From the NCBI GenBank assembly GCA_038062295.1, contig JBBTXL010000034.1, forward strand, positions 1 through 14,001: 14,001 bases of DNA, given 5' to 3'. Under the pieces are notes generated by a model. It was not told the DNA's origin. It saw only the letters and a program-made list of their open reading frames with translations, and made no database searches. Positions 5,753 through 12,641 of the stretch are shown here, one piece after another. How positions within the stretch are numbered: position 1 is the first letter of the stretch; each line of letters begins with the position of its first letter. The stretch is from JBBTXL01 sp038062295. GTDB lineage: Bacteria > Patescibacteriota > Minisyncoccia > GWC2-36-17 > WO2-46-25. The translations under genes were made by a program, and so were the position numbers.

Positions 5753-6004
5753 CTAATCAACCGCGCGCTGCACTCTCCGCAACAACAGCGCGCACATAAT
5801 CCATATGAGTGTTAAGAAGAAAAAAGAAAGTAATCCAGCCTTTACCGTGTCCTTTACCGCGTGATGAAGCATCCACCGGGGTTGCATATATGCAAGAAGA
5901 AAAGCTTCACTCGCAGTAGATACAACAACCCCAACGATGCACATGCCCAGCACCCAAAGCAGTACCTTGAGCGAGTACACCGTTTCTTGTTGATCAGGTG
6001 ACAT
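5753..6004 (-). CDS. Small two-helix membrane protein, unknown function
   Basis: An 83-residue protein with a short polar start (MSPDQQETVYS) and two hydrophobic segments (about 12-40 and 55-75) separated by MQPRWMLHHAVKDTVKAG, ending in an Arg-rich tail. AAGGAGGT lies six bases before ATG 6004, one of the best ribosome binding sites here. It is first of the three genes ending at 5064 and begins 27 bp after tRNA-Thr, with no clear promoter in that gap. It may therefore be read through from the tRNA or the genes before it. No family is recognised. Confidence 0.78.
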   Translation of the reverse strand: MSPDQQETVYSLKVLLWVLGMCIVGVVVSTASEAFLLAYMQPRWMLHHAVKDTVKAGLLSFFFLTLIWIMCALLLRRVQRAVD

Positions 6005-6031
6005 GATACACCTCCTTTGTTAATGTTCAGT

Positions 6032-6107
6032 TGGAGCCGATGGTCGGATTCGAACCGACGACCCACGCTTTACGAAAGCGTTGCTCTGCCAGCTGAGCTA
6101 CATCGGC
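6032..6107 (-). tRNA. tRNA-Thr(CGU)
   Basis: On the minus strand, acceptor GCCGATG pairs with CATCGGC. The D arm is GCTC-AGCTGGCA-GAGC. The anticodon stem ACGCT/AGCGT encloses TTCGTAA with anticodon CGT, the variable loop is GGGTC, and the T arm is GTCGG-TTCGAAT-CCGAC. The 3' end TCCA is encoded, unlike the other two tRNAs in the window. The first ten bases overlap the end of the PAP2 gene. Confidence 0.96.
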
Positions 6108-6772
6108 ACATTCATTTTTTTGTCTCTCTTTTCCAGCAAGGCGATAAGGGCCGCAAGCCACACACCGCCCAAAACATACCCGCCCAGGATATCGGACGGC
6201 CAATGCACGCCAAGATACACGCGGGACACGCCAATCCCTCCTATGACCAGCCCGCCGCACACCACTACCAGAGCTTTGTGGGACTTTCGGGGAAGATGCT
6301 TACAGAGAAAGTAAACCAAAATACCGTAGAATGCAAGGGCGACAATGGCGTGTCCCGAGGGAAAGCTGAAGCCGCCCTGGACTATCAGTTCGTGCCCTTC
6401 CGGCCGGGGGCGGGCAAGCGTGTCTTTAAACACAAACGAAGAAACATACGCAACAAAAACGGCGATTCCCGCCGCAATACCCTCCTGGCGCTTGCCCAGG
6501 AAAAACAGAAAAAAGATGACGCTCGCAAGTGCCGCAGCGACAAACCACACATCGCCTAGATGCGTGACGCCCTGCATAATGGGAGTAAGCCACTCGGAGC
6601 GCGCCGCAAAAAAAATATCGGAAACGCGCGCGTCGAACGGCAGCAGCCAGTGGTACTGCTTCCCGATGTCCGCTATTTTCGCAAAGGCCAGCGCGAATAA
6701 AGCGTATAAAAAAAGAACGAGGAAAAAGTCCCCGCCAAAAAACATCCGTGCATTCTTGAATAACTGCCGCAT
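6098..6772 (-). CDS. PAP2 superfamily membrane phosphatase (probable undecaprenyl-diphosphate phosphatase type)
   Basis: A 224-residue integral membrane protein of about six helices with all three PAP2 signatures: K116-DTLARP-R123-P (KxxxxxxRP), PSGH (138-141), and SRVYLGVHWPSD, in which S183, R184, H190 and D194 are the catalytic set. PAP2 enzymes remove phosphate from lipid phosphates or diphosphates. I choose ATG 6772, one base after the dgkA stop (TAA-T-ATG); a TTG at 6787 would overlap dgkA. There is no ribosome binding site, so coupling to dgkA is likely. Next to DgkA, recycling of the undecaprenyl carrier for peptidoglycan is the best guess, although phosphatidylglycerol-phosphate phosphatase is also possible. 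The stop codon lies inside tRNA-Thr. Confidence 0.92.
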   Translation of the reverse strand: MRQLFKNARMFFGGDFFLVLFLYALFALAFAKIADIGKQYHWLLPFDARVSDIFFAARSEWLTPIMQGVTHLGDVWFVAAALASVIFFLFFLGKRQEGIAAGIAVFVAYVSSFVFKDTLARPRPEGHELIVQGGFSFPSGHAIVALAFYGILVYFLCKHLPRKSHKALVVVCGGLVIGGIGVSRVYLGVHWPSDILGGYVLGGVWLAALIALLEKRDKKMNVPM

Positions 6773-6773
6773 A

Positions 6774-7118
6774 TTAGAACAAAACAATAAGTACCGTGAT
6801 CACCCACCCCACCGAAACCACCAACGCGGCGGCGGCGGCCATATCTTTGAGATCTTTGATCTCTTCCAGCGACGCCGGCAACACCACATTCATCGCGCGC
6901 TCAAGGGCGGTATTTAAAAGCTCCGCGCCAAGCATCAGCGCTCCGGCGATCACCAACGCAACTTTTTCCCACCCCGCCATGGGCTTGACAAGTATGAGCA
7001 CGAGCGAGACAAGCACGAGCCCGAACATGATACGAAAATTCTGCTCCGTACGCAGCGCATGGTCAAAACCCGCAAACGCATGAGTAAAGCTTTTTTTAAG
7101 ACGATGCAGGTCTATCAT
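6774..7118 (-). CDS. dgkA: DgkA family lipid kinase (undecaprenol or diacylglycerol kinase)
   Basis: A 114-residue protein with three membrane helices (about 30-46, 50-76 and 94-113), matching the trimeric DgkA family. Conserved residues are E25 in TEQNFRI, the catalytic-site helix E66-LL-N69-TAL-E73, and K91-D92 in LKDMAAAA. The position of E. coli D80 is N77 here (ERAMN rather than ExxxD). Gram-positive and many other small DgkA proteins phosphorylate undecaprenol, while E. coli DgkA phosphorylates diacylglycerol; which applies is not visible in the sequence, but the PAP2 phosphatase one base downstream favours the undecaprenyl cycle. The start is ten bases after the aminotransferase stop, with only a weak ribosome binding site. 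Confidence 0.92.
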   Translation of the reverse strand: MIDLHRLKKSFTHAFAGFDHALRTEQNFRIMFGLVLVSLVLILVKPMAGWEKVALVIAGALMLGAELLNTALERAMNVVLPASLEEIKDLKDMAAAAALVVSVGWVITVLIVLF

Positions 7119-7128
7119 GATACGTATC

Positions 7129-7956
7129 TTAGCATGTTTCCATGAACGCCCGGAACAGCGCCATGATGCGCCGCGTCCGGGGTCCCACGTTCCCGTTCCC
7201 TATCTTTGTACCATCAATGCGCGTCACCGGCACAACATCCTTATTGGTCGCGGTAATGAATGCCTCGTCAGCTTCCCAGACTTCTTTCATCGGCACATCT
7301 CTTTCTCTGACCTGGAAATACCTCCGCGCACGCGCGATAACTTTATTGCGTGTGACACCTTTGAGCACGCCATCTTTGGGCGTGACAAGCGTGTCGCCGC
7401 GGAATATGAAAAAATTGCTGGTGGACGCTTCAAGCACATCCCCTTCCCACACGTACAGGATCTCAAACGCGCCGCGGGCACGGAGTTTCTTCTGCAAGGA
7501 AACGGCATCAAAATAGTTCAATGTTTTCACCTCGGGATGTTCGCGACGATATTCGTGCGTCATGAGTGTCACGCCGTGCGTATATGCGTGCGGCGGCGGC
7601 AATTCCAGTTTGGTCGCCAGGATATACAGCGTCGGCGTATGTTTATGAAACCGGATGCCGCCGATCGCCGGTCCGCCCGTCAACACAACGCGAATCGCGG
7701 CTTCCGAAAAACCGTTCTTTTTCACCAGCGTCAGCATAACGCGCAGAAGTTTTTCCTTTGCGATCGGCATGCGAACACCGAGCGCCCGCGCTGCTTTTTC
7801 CGTTCGTGCGAAGTGTTCGTTAAACAAAAACGGTGTCCCGCGGTATGTCCGTATCACGTCAAACGCCCCGTACCCGCGCAACACACCGATGTCAGTGACC
7901 GAAACCTTTGCATTTTTCTCCGGAATAATTTTTCCGTTCAGATAACAATAGGTCAT
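7129..7956 (-). CDS. PLP-dependent class IV aminotransferase (branched-chain or D-amino acid type)
   Basis: A 275-residue fold-type IV aminotransferase. The PLP-binding lysine is K144 in VKTLNYFDAV, E176 in EASTSNFF contacts the pyridine nitrogen, R51 in HFARTEK and GVTR (200-203) hold the phosphate, and FITATNKDVVPV (233-244) is the usual C-terminal loop. The family includes IlvE (branched-chain), D-alanine aminotransferase and aminodeoxychorismate lyase. I cannot settle which this is; VKTLNY favours the first two. In such a reduced genome a D-amino acid role for cell-wall supply is attractive given the envelope neighbours, but unproven. The ATG overlaps the stop of the isochorismatase-family gene by four bases (ATGA). 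Confidence 0.88.
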   Translation of the reverse strand: MTYCYLNGKIIPEKNAKVSVTDIGVLRGYGAFDVIRTYRGTPFLFNEHFARTEKAARALGVRMPIAKEKLLRVMLTLVKKNGFSEAAIRVVLTGGPAIGGIRFHKHTPTLYILATKLELPPPHAYTHGVTLMTHEYRREHPEVKTLNYFDAVSLQKKLRARGAFEILYVWEGDVLEASTSNFFIFRGDTLVTPKDGVLKGVTRNKVIARARRYFQVRERDVPMKEVWEADEAFITATNKDVVPVTRIDGTKIGNGNVGPRTRRIMALFRAFMETC

Positions 7957-8537
7957 GTCAGTAATGCTGCAAGCTGTCCTGCTTTTACAACGCTTAATTC
8001 ATATATTCTTCCTTCCATATCACGAAGCGTCAGGTCATGTATCTGTTCGTGCGTGTAATCCGGCACATAGCTGGTCGCACCGCAGCAGTCGGAAACGATG
8101 ATAGTTTTGTACCGCCGATAGTGCGCGCCTTCGGTCGTTGCGCGCACGCAGTTATTGGTGAGAACACCACACATGACAAGCGTGTCAACTCCCAGCGTGC
8201 GCAAAATGGTATCGAGATTGGTGTCTAAAAACACATCATATTTGTCCTTCCGGACGACGACATCCTCCGAGCGCGGCGCAAGTTCCGCGACGATCTCCCA
8301 CCCTTTCGTGCCGACGATGCACGCACGCACATCATCCCCCTCGCCCGCTTCGGCGTTCGATTTATCGGGATTGATGCTGTGTTGGGTGTATACAACCGGA
8401 ACGCCGCGCGTGCGCGCGTACTGTATCAACATATCTATTCTGCCGACCAACGTATCATCCAGCATCTGGCAGGCGTAGGGCGACATGTCTTTTATAAAAT
8501 CATTCTGGCAATCAATGACCAATAATGCAGGTCGCAT
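7953..8537 (-). CDS. Isochorismatase-family cysteine hydrolase
   Basis: A 194-residue cytosolic hydrolase with the catalytic triad of the family: D9 in VIDCQNDF, K97 in VVVRKDKYDVF and C130 in GVLTNNCVRAT. The family covers isochorismatases, nicotinamidases and ureidoacrylate or other amide hydrolases. The Asp-x-His metal site of nicotinamidase is not evident (TQHSINPDKSN instead), so nicotinamidase is less likely and RutB-like or unassigned amide hydrolysis is more likely. The ATG at 8537 lacks a ribosome binding site, and only about 29 bases separate it from tRNA-Gly. It overlaps the aminotransferase by four bases, suggesting the two act on related amino or amide compounds. Confidence 0.88.
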   Translation of the reverse strand: MRPALLVIDCQNDFIKDMSPYACQMLDDTLVGRIDMLIQYARTRGVPVVYTQHSINPDKSNAEAGEGDDVRACIVGTKGWEIVAELAPRSEDVVVRKDKYDVFLDTNLDTILRTLGVDTLVMCGVLTNNCVRATTEGAHYRRYKTIIVSDCCGATSYVPDYTHEQIHDLTLRDMEGRIYELSVVKAGQLAALLT

Positions 8538-8566
8538 AAAAATTTAATGTCAATGTTAAAATTTTG

Positions 8567-8637
8567 AGCGGGTAGCGGGAATCGGACCCGCGTTTTCAGC
8601 TTGGGAAGCTGACATAATGCCACTATACGATACCCGC
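8567..8637 (-). tRNA. tRNA-Gly(CCC) with an unusual T loop
   Basis: On the minus strand, acceptor GCGGGTA pairs with TACCCGC. The D region is GTAT-AGTGGC-ATTAT. The anticodon stem TCAGC/GCTGA encloses TTCCCAA with anticodon CCC, and the T arm is GCGGG-TCCGATT-CCCGC. The discriminator is T, as expected for bacterial tRNA-Gly, and CCA is not encoded. Position 55, almost always T (pseudouridine), is C here. The 5' end begins one base after the stop codon of the FtsB-like gene. Confidence 0.93.
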
Positions 8638-8638
8638 A

Positions 8639-9019
8639 CTAATTTCCAAACAACGTCGCGCGCCAATGGGAAATATTGTTGCTAATTGTGGACCGTGAAG
8701 ATGTTGCCGAGGTTTCCTCCATCGCGGTGTTTGACGCACTCCCAGGACGCGCAAGGATTACCGTCGTCTCCCCTTCTTTTTGCACATTCAGCCGCTTGCG
8801 CGCCTCTTTTTCCGCATACGATCTATCTTCCAGACGCTCGACCATCGCCTCTAAGCCTTCATTTTTCGCTTTGAGCGCGTCGATCTCCTCTTGGATATTT
8901 GAACTTTTCTTGGTTATCTGGTATTTTTCATACGAGGCGTTATAAAGCTTATACGCCAAAATACCCAGTGCCGCAACAAGCACAGCCCCAAACACCAGCG
9001 GAAGGAAGATCCGTTTCAC
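8639..9019 (-). CDS. FtsB/DivIC-like septum formation initiator
   Basis: A 126-residue bitopic membrane protein: short basic N-terminus (MKR), one membrane helix (about 5-24), then a coiled coil rich in Glu, Lys and Leu (about 33-75), then EKEARKRLNVQKEGET (72-87), the conserved region after the coil in the FtsB/DivIC family. The C-terminal 35 residues are Ser/Thr-rich and probably disordered. In other bacteria FtsB/DivIC binds FtsL and FtsQ/DivIB and activates septal wall synthesis. The start is a GTG with no ribosome binding site; the promoter at 9026-9055 would place the transcript start at or within a base or two of it, so the mRNA may be leaderless. The stop is one base before tRNA-Gly. 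Confidence 0.88.
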   Translation of the reverse strand: MKRIFLPLVFGAVLVAALGILAYKLYNASYEKYQITKKSSNIQEEIDALKAKNEGLEAMVERLEDRSYAEKEARKRLNVQKEGETTVILARPGSASNTAMEETSATSSRSTISNNISHWRATLFGN

Positions 9020-9025
9020 TTTTCT

Positions 9026-9055
9026 ATTATATGATGAAACTCAAGAAAGTCGCAA
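9026..9055 (-). promoter_or_regulatory. Promoter of the FtsB-like gene
   Basis: On the minus strand, perfect TATAAT -10 (9026-9031) and TTGCGA (9050-9055) with an 18-bp spacer. Six bases separate the -10 from the GTG at 9019, so transcription should begin at or next to the start codon. Confidence 0.65.
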
Positions 9056-9135
9056 AAATATTCTGGATCACGGTTGTCGTGCTCGTTATCGTTTCCATGG
9101 TGCTCTTTACCGTGATGCCGTTGCTATTTTTGTAA
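9031..9135 (+). CDS. Possible 34-residue single-helix membrane peptide on the plus strand
   Basis: This is the only plausible plus-strand gene. The ATG at 9031 (or the next codon at 9034) opens a peptide with a basic start, MMKLKKVAKIFW, and one strongly hydrophobic helix (about 11-34) to a TAA at 9133-9135. The basic start followed by a membrane helix is what a real small membrane protein looks like, and it fills a gap without minus-strand coding. Against it: no ribosome binding site, the ftsB promoter lies over its first codons, and its 3' end overlaps the lepA stop region by 12 bases. It could be chance. Confidence 0.45.
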   Translation: MMKLKKVAKIFWITVVVLVIVSMVLFTVMPLLFL

Positions 9136-10917
9136 TACCTTAAAGTACACTTCCGGCGGAATATTCACTCTGCCAAGGGCTTTCATCTTCTGTTTGCCCT
9201 TTTTTTGTTTCTCCAGGAGCTTGCGCTTTCTGGTATAGTCGCCGCCGTAGAGGTACCCCGTCACATCTTTCCGCAGCGCCTGAATGTCGGCGCGGGCGAT
9301 GATATGCCCTCCGAGCGCCGCCTGCAGAGACACCGCAAACAGCTGCTTAGGAATGATCTCTTTGAGTTTTTCTACCAGCGTCCTGCCGCGTTTTTCCGCC
9401 TGTGCGCGTGGCACGATCTGTGCAAATGGCTCAACCAGGTCGCCCGCAACTAGAATGTCCATTTTCACAAGATCATTGGGAACAAAACCGGTCACCTCGT
9501 AGTTGAGTGACGCGTACCCCGATGTCGCCGATTTTAAACGGTCGTAAAAATCAACGATAATTTCCGCCAGCGGCGCTTCGTACAACAGCAGGACCTTGGT
9601 TGAAGAAAGATATTGCGTGTCTTTGTAAACGGCGCGCGCTTCGTCCAAAAGCTTCATCACCGGCCCCAGGTACTCGCTTTCGGTAAGTATTTCCACCTTC
9701 GCGTACGGCTCCGAAAATCCGACGATCTGCCCCTGGTCCTTCACCTGGCTTGGCGACCATATCAACTCCGTCGCACCATTGCGCAAATGTATCTCGTACG
9801 AAACGGACGGCGTCGTGATCAGCGGTACAATGCCGTACTCGCGCCCCAGACGGTCGCGAATAATGTCCATATGGAGCACGCCCAAAAACCCGCAGCGAAA
9901 CCCGCGCCCGAGCGCATCGGATTGTTCCGGTTCGTACTGGAATGACGCATCATTCAGCTTGAGCTTTGAAAATGCATCGCGCAGGATGTCAAAGTCATCC
10001 GCGCTTTCGGGAAAAAAACTGGCAAACACCACGCGCTGCGGCTCGCGGTACCCCGGTAACGACGATGCAGTAGGAGTTCGCTCAAGCGTAATAGTATCCC
10101 CCACCCGCACGCTTCCGATCTCTTTTAAACCTGTTGCGAGATATCCTATCTCGCCTGCGTACAGCATAGCCGCTTGCTCAAACCCCGGTTTGAATATGCC
10201 AACCTCCAGCGCCTCCGAGCGAGCGCCCGATGCCATACAGCGCACCGTGTCGTGCGGTTTCACACTGCCGTCCACCAGACGGATATTTGCGACAACACCT
10301 TTATACGTGTCGTACGACGAGTCGAAAATGAGCGCTTTGAGGGGCGCATGCGCGGTGCCGGCCGGCTGCGGAATATCACGCACGATGCGCTCTAAAAGTT
10401 CCGGCACACCCTCCCCTGTTTTTCCCGAAATGCGCAAAACGGTTTCGGGCGAAACGGCAAGGAGTTTTGCAATTTCTTCCGTCACTTCTTCCACGCGCGC
10501 GTTGGGCAGATCGATCTTGTTCACCGCCGGAATGATGCGTAAATTTTGCTTTTGCGCCTGTTCAAGATTTGCGATCGTTTGCGCTTGTACGCCTTTGGTT
10601 GCGTCCACCACCAGCACCGCCCCCTCCACCGCCGCAAGCGAACGGGATACTTCGTAGCCGAAATCCACGTGCCCGGGCGTGTCTATCAAATTCAGCATGT
10701 ACCGCCCGCCGCCGGGAGCGTCGTACATCATGCGCACCGGCTGCATCTTGATGGTAATGCCGCGTTCACGCTCGATGCTCATGGTGTCCAACACCTGCTC
10801 CTGCATCTTTCGTTTCTCGATCGTATGCGTCAGCTCCAAAAGACGATCGGCAAGCGTGGACTTGCCGTGATCAATGTGCGCAATAATGCAAAAATTTCTG
10901 ATGTGTGCTTGGTCCAT
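9124..10917 (-). CDS. lepA: Elongation factor 4 (LepA), ribosome-associated GTPase
   Basis: A 597-residue protein of normal LepA length. GTPase motifs: G1 AHIDHGKST (13-21), switch ERGITIK (51-57), G3 DTPGH (79-83), G4 NKID (133-136). The diagnostic LepA C-terminal domain is present, with YGGDYTRKRKLLEKQKKGK and VNIPPEVYFKVL near the end. EF4 binds ribosomes and affects translation elongation or initiation under stress. The gene sits 38 bp after murJ on the same strand with no terminator between them, so it is probably co-transcribed. No clear Shine-Dalgarno sequence precedes ATG 10917, and a second, out-of-frame ATG lies just upstream. Confidence 0.98.
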   Translation of the reverse strand: MDQAHIRNFCIIAHIDHGKSTLADRLLELTHTIEKRKMQEQVLDTMSIERERGITIKMQPVRMMYDAPGGGRYMLNLIDTPGHVDFGYEVSRSLAAVEGAVLVVDATKGVQAQTIANLEQAQKQNLRIIPAVNKIDLPNARVEEVTEEIAKLLAVSPETVLRISGKTGEGVPELLERIVRDIPQPAGTAHAPLKALIFDSSYDTYKGVVANIRLVDGSVKPHDTVRCMASGARSEALEVGIFKPGFEQAAMLYAGEIGYLATGLKEIGSVRVGDTITLERTPTASSLPGYREPQRVVFASFFPESADDFDILRDAFSKLKLNDASFQYEPEQSDALGRGFRCGFLGVLHMDIIRDRLGREYGIVPLITTPSVSYEIHLRNGATELIWSPSQVKDQGQIVGFSEPYAKVEILTESEYLGPVMKLLDEARAVYKDTQYLSSTKVLLLYEAPLAEIIVDFYDRLKSATSGYASLNYEVTGFVPNDLVKMDILVAGDLVEPFAQIVPRAQAEKRGRTLVEKLKEIIPKQLFAVSLQAALGGHIIARADIQALRKDVTGYLYGGDYTRKRKLLEKQKKGKQKMKALGRVNIPPEVYFKVLQK

Positions 10918-10955
10918 ACATGGTCAGGACGCACCGTATCACACTTTCGCCGTAG

Positions 10956-12641
10956 TTACAATTTATCCGGGGTGTCCGTGGATATGGGAAAGATGCGGGA
11001 AAGGAATATTTTTTTCACCGGGAGGAAGAATGCCTGCCGGAATATGAAAAATTCGGGAATTTTTAAAAGGTATGCCACTACACCGTACGCGGTAATGCCG
11101 GCGACAAATGCCCCCACGCCCTGGAGAAAGATTCCCAAGAACGTCTGCATGTTCACGACAGAGGAAAGCATGACCAGCGCCGGATAGACCACAAGAGCCA
11201 TGGCAAGCGTCGCAATATTGATACGCGTAAGCGATCGAAGTATCGGCACGGAGTCGAACGGCACCACGGCGCGCGACAACGCGAAATACAACCATAAAAG
11301 ATTTATAACGGACGACAAGGAAAACGCAAGCGGCAGCGCAAGAATCGTTGCGTCAAGGTCGCTCACGCGAAACAGCGCGCTCACCGCATGCGCGAACGCG
11401 CCGTCCGCGCGCATAAGATGCAGGAAATAAAAGCTAAGGCCGATGTTCACAAACACCGAACATATGTTGATGAACACCGGAGTTTTGGTGTTGTGCAGCG
11501 CGTAGAACGCGCGCACGAACAGCGGCACCAGCGACTGCGCGAAAATGGAGAGCGCGAACGCTCCCAGCACCGCGGCGGTCAGGCGCGTATCTTCCCACGA
11601 AAATTCTCCGTACCCGAACAGAACACGCACGATCTGCGCCCGCTCCAGAATAAGAAATACGGATACCGGAATGACCAAAAATAGGATCTGATTCACCGCA
11701 AGATAGAACTCGTCCAGGAACGACCGCATATCCCGCCGCGCAAAGCTCGCCGACAGCAGCGGAAACACGGCACTGACGAATGCAAACGCGATAATGCCGA
11801 TGGGTACGTACTGCAGGTCGTTGGCAAAGTTGAACACGGCAATGCTTCCCGCCGATATGGTGGATGCCATTGCGGTAATAACAACAAAATTGAACTGCTG
11901 TGCCGCAAGTCCGACGGTGCGCGGCAAGGAAAGCCGGATGATCGCGCGCAAACCCGGATGCCACAGGTCAAACAGCGGACGAAATGAAAACCCCAGACGA
12001 AAAAGCGATGGCAACTGAATACCCAGGTGCAGGAGCGCACCAAGCACCACACCCAGCGCCAGCCCTTGTGCGCCAAATGGACCGACAAAGAATAAGGCGC
12101 CGATAATAATGCCGAGATTATACATCACCGGCGCAAGCGCAAAGCTAAAAAACATCTTGTGCGTCTGGAGAATACTGCTCACGATATTGGAAACGCCAAG
12201 CAAAACCGCGCTGACAAACATGATACGCGCAAGCTCCACGGTGAGCGCCTGCTTCGTATCGTCAAAGCCGACTGCGATAAGGCCGATGAGTTGGGGAGCG
12301 AATATGATGGCGCCGCAGGAAAAAATAATGAGCAGCGCCGCAAACACCGTCAGCACCACGTTCACCAGCCGCCATGCTTCCGCGCGGTCGCGCACGAGAT
12401 ACTCCGCGAATACCGGAATGAACACGGAACTCAGCACGCCCACGATGAGAATGTTGTATAAAAAATCGGGAATGAGGAATGCGGTAAAGTACGCGTCCAG
12501 CGTGTCACCCGCCCCGAATTCTCCGGCAAAGATCCTATTCCTGACAACCCCCAGGAGCTTTGACAGTAGCGAAAAGAACCCGATGGTGAGCGCGGCGGAC
12601 AGGACGATCCGATATTCCCCTTGAAGAACCTTCGCAAGCAT
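10956..12641 (-). CDS. murJ: Lipid II flippase MurJ (MviN family)
   Basis: A 561-residue polytopic membrane protein of the MOP superfamily with about 14 helices. Hallmarks are SKLLGVVRNRIFAGEFGAG (27-45), LDAYFTAFLIPDFLYN (48-63) and FAEYL (78-82). MurJ flips lipid II to the outer face of the membrane for peptidoglycan synthesis. By memory alignment with E. coli MurJ, the Arg24 region is kept (R34/R36), Arg18 appears as Lys28, and Arg52 and Arg270 are replaced (FLYN and FANDLQ contexts); all four line the central cavity in E. coli. The start overlaps the stop of the DUF4012 gene (TGATG), so translation is coupled, and there is no separate ribosome binding site. Confidence 0.95.
   Translation of the reverse strand: MLAKVLQGEYRIVLSAALTIGFFSLLSKLLGVVRNRIFAGEFGAGDTLDAYFTAFLIPDFLYNILIVGVLSSVFIPVFAEYLVRDRAEAWRLVNVVLTVFAALLIIFSCGAIIFAPQLIGLIAVGFDDTKQALTVELARIMFVSAVLLGVSNIVSSILQTHKMFFSFALAPVMYNLGIIIGALFFVGPFGAQGLALGVVLGALLHLGIQLPSLFRLGFSFRPLFDLWHPGLRAIIRLSLPRTVGLAAQQFNFVVITAMASTISAGSIAVFNFANDLQYVPIGIIAFAFVSAVFPLLSASFARRDMRSFLDEFYLAVNQILFLVIPVSVFLILERAQIVRVLFGYGEFSWEDTRLTAAVLGAFALSIFAQSLVPLFVRAFYALHNTKTPVFINICSVFVNIGLSFYFLHLMRADGAFAHAVSALFRVSDLDATILALPLAFSLSSVINLLWLYFALSRAVVPFDSVPILRSLTRINIATLAMALVVYPALVMLSSVVNMQTFLGIFLQGVGAFVAGITAYGVVAYLLKIPEFFIFRQAFFLPVKKIFLSRIFPISTDTPDKL

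Noticed and set aside
6774..6787. TTG at 6787 as the start of the PAP2 gene
   Set aside because: It would overlap dgkA and adds only five residues of no recognisable value; ATG at 6772, one base after the dgkA stop, is more natural.
9779..10657. Long plus-strand reading frame opposite lepA
   Set aside because: Its product is Ser/Arg-rich and low in recognisable structure, and it is the mirror of a well-conserved GTPase gene. The same applies to long plus-strand frames opposite the aminotransferase (7117-8058), ftsX (1720-2151) and DUF4012 (13020-13886).
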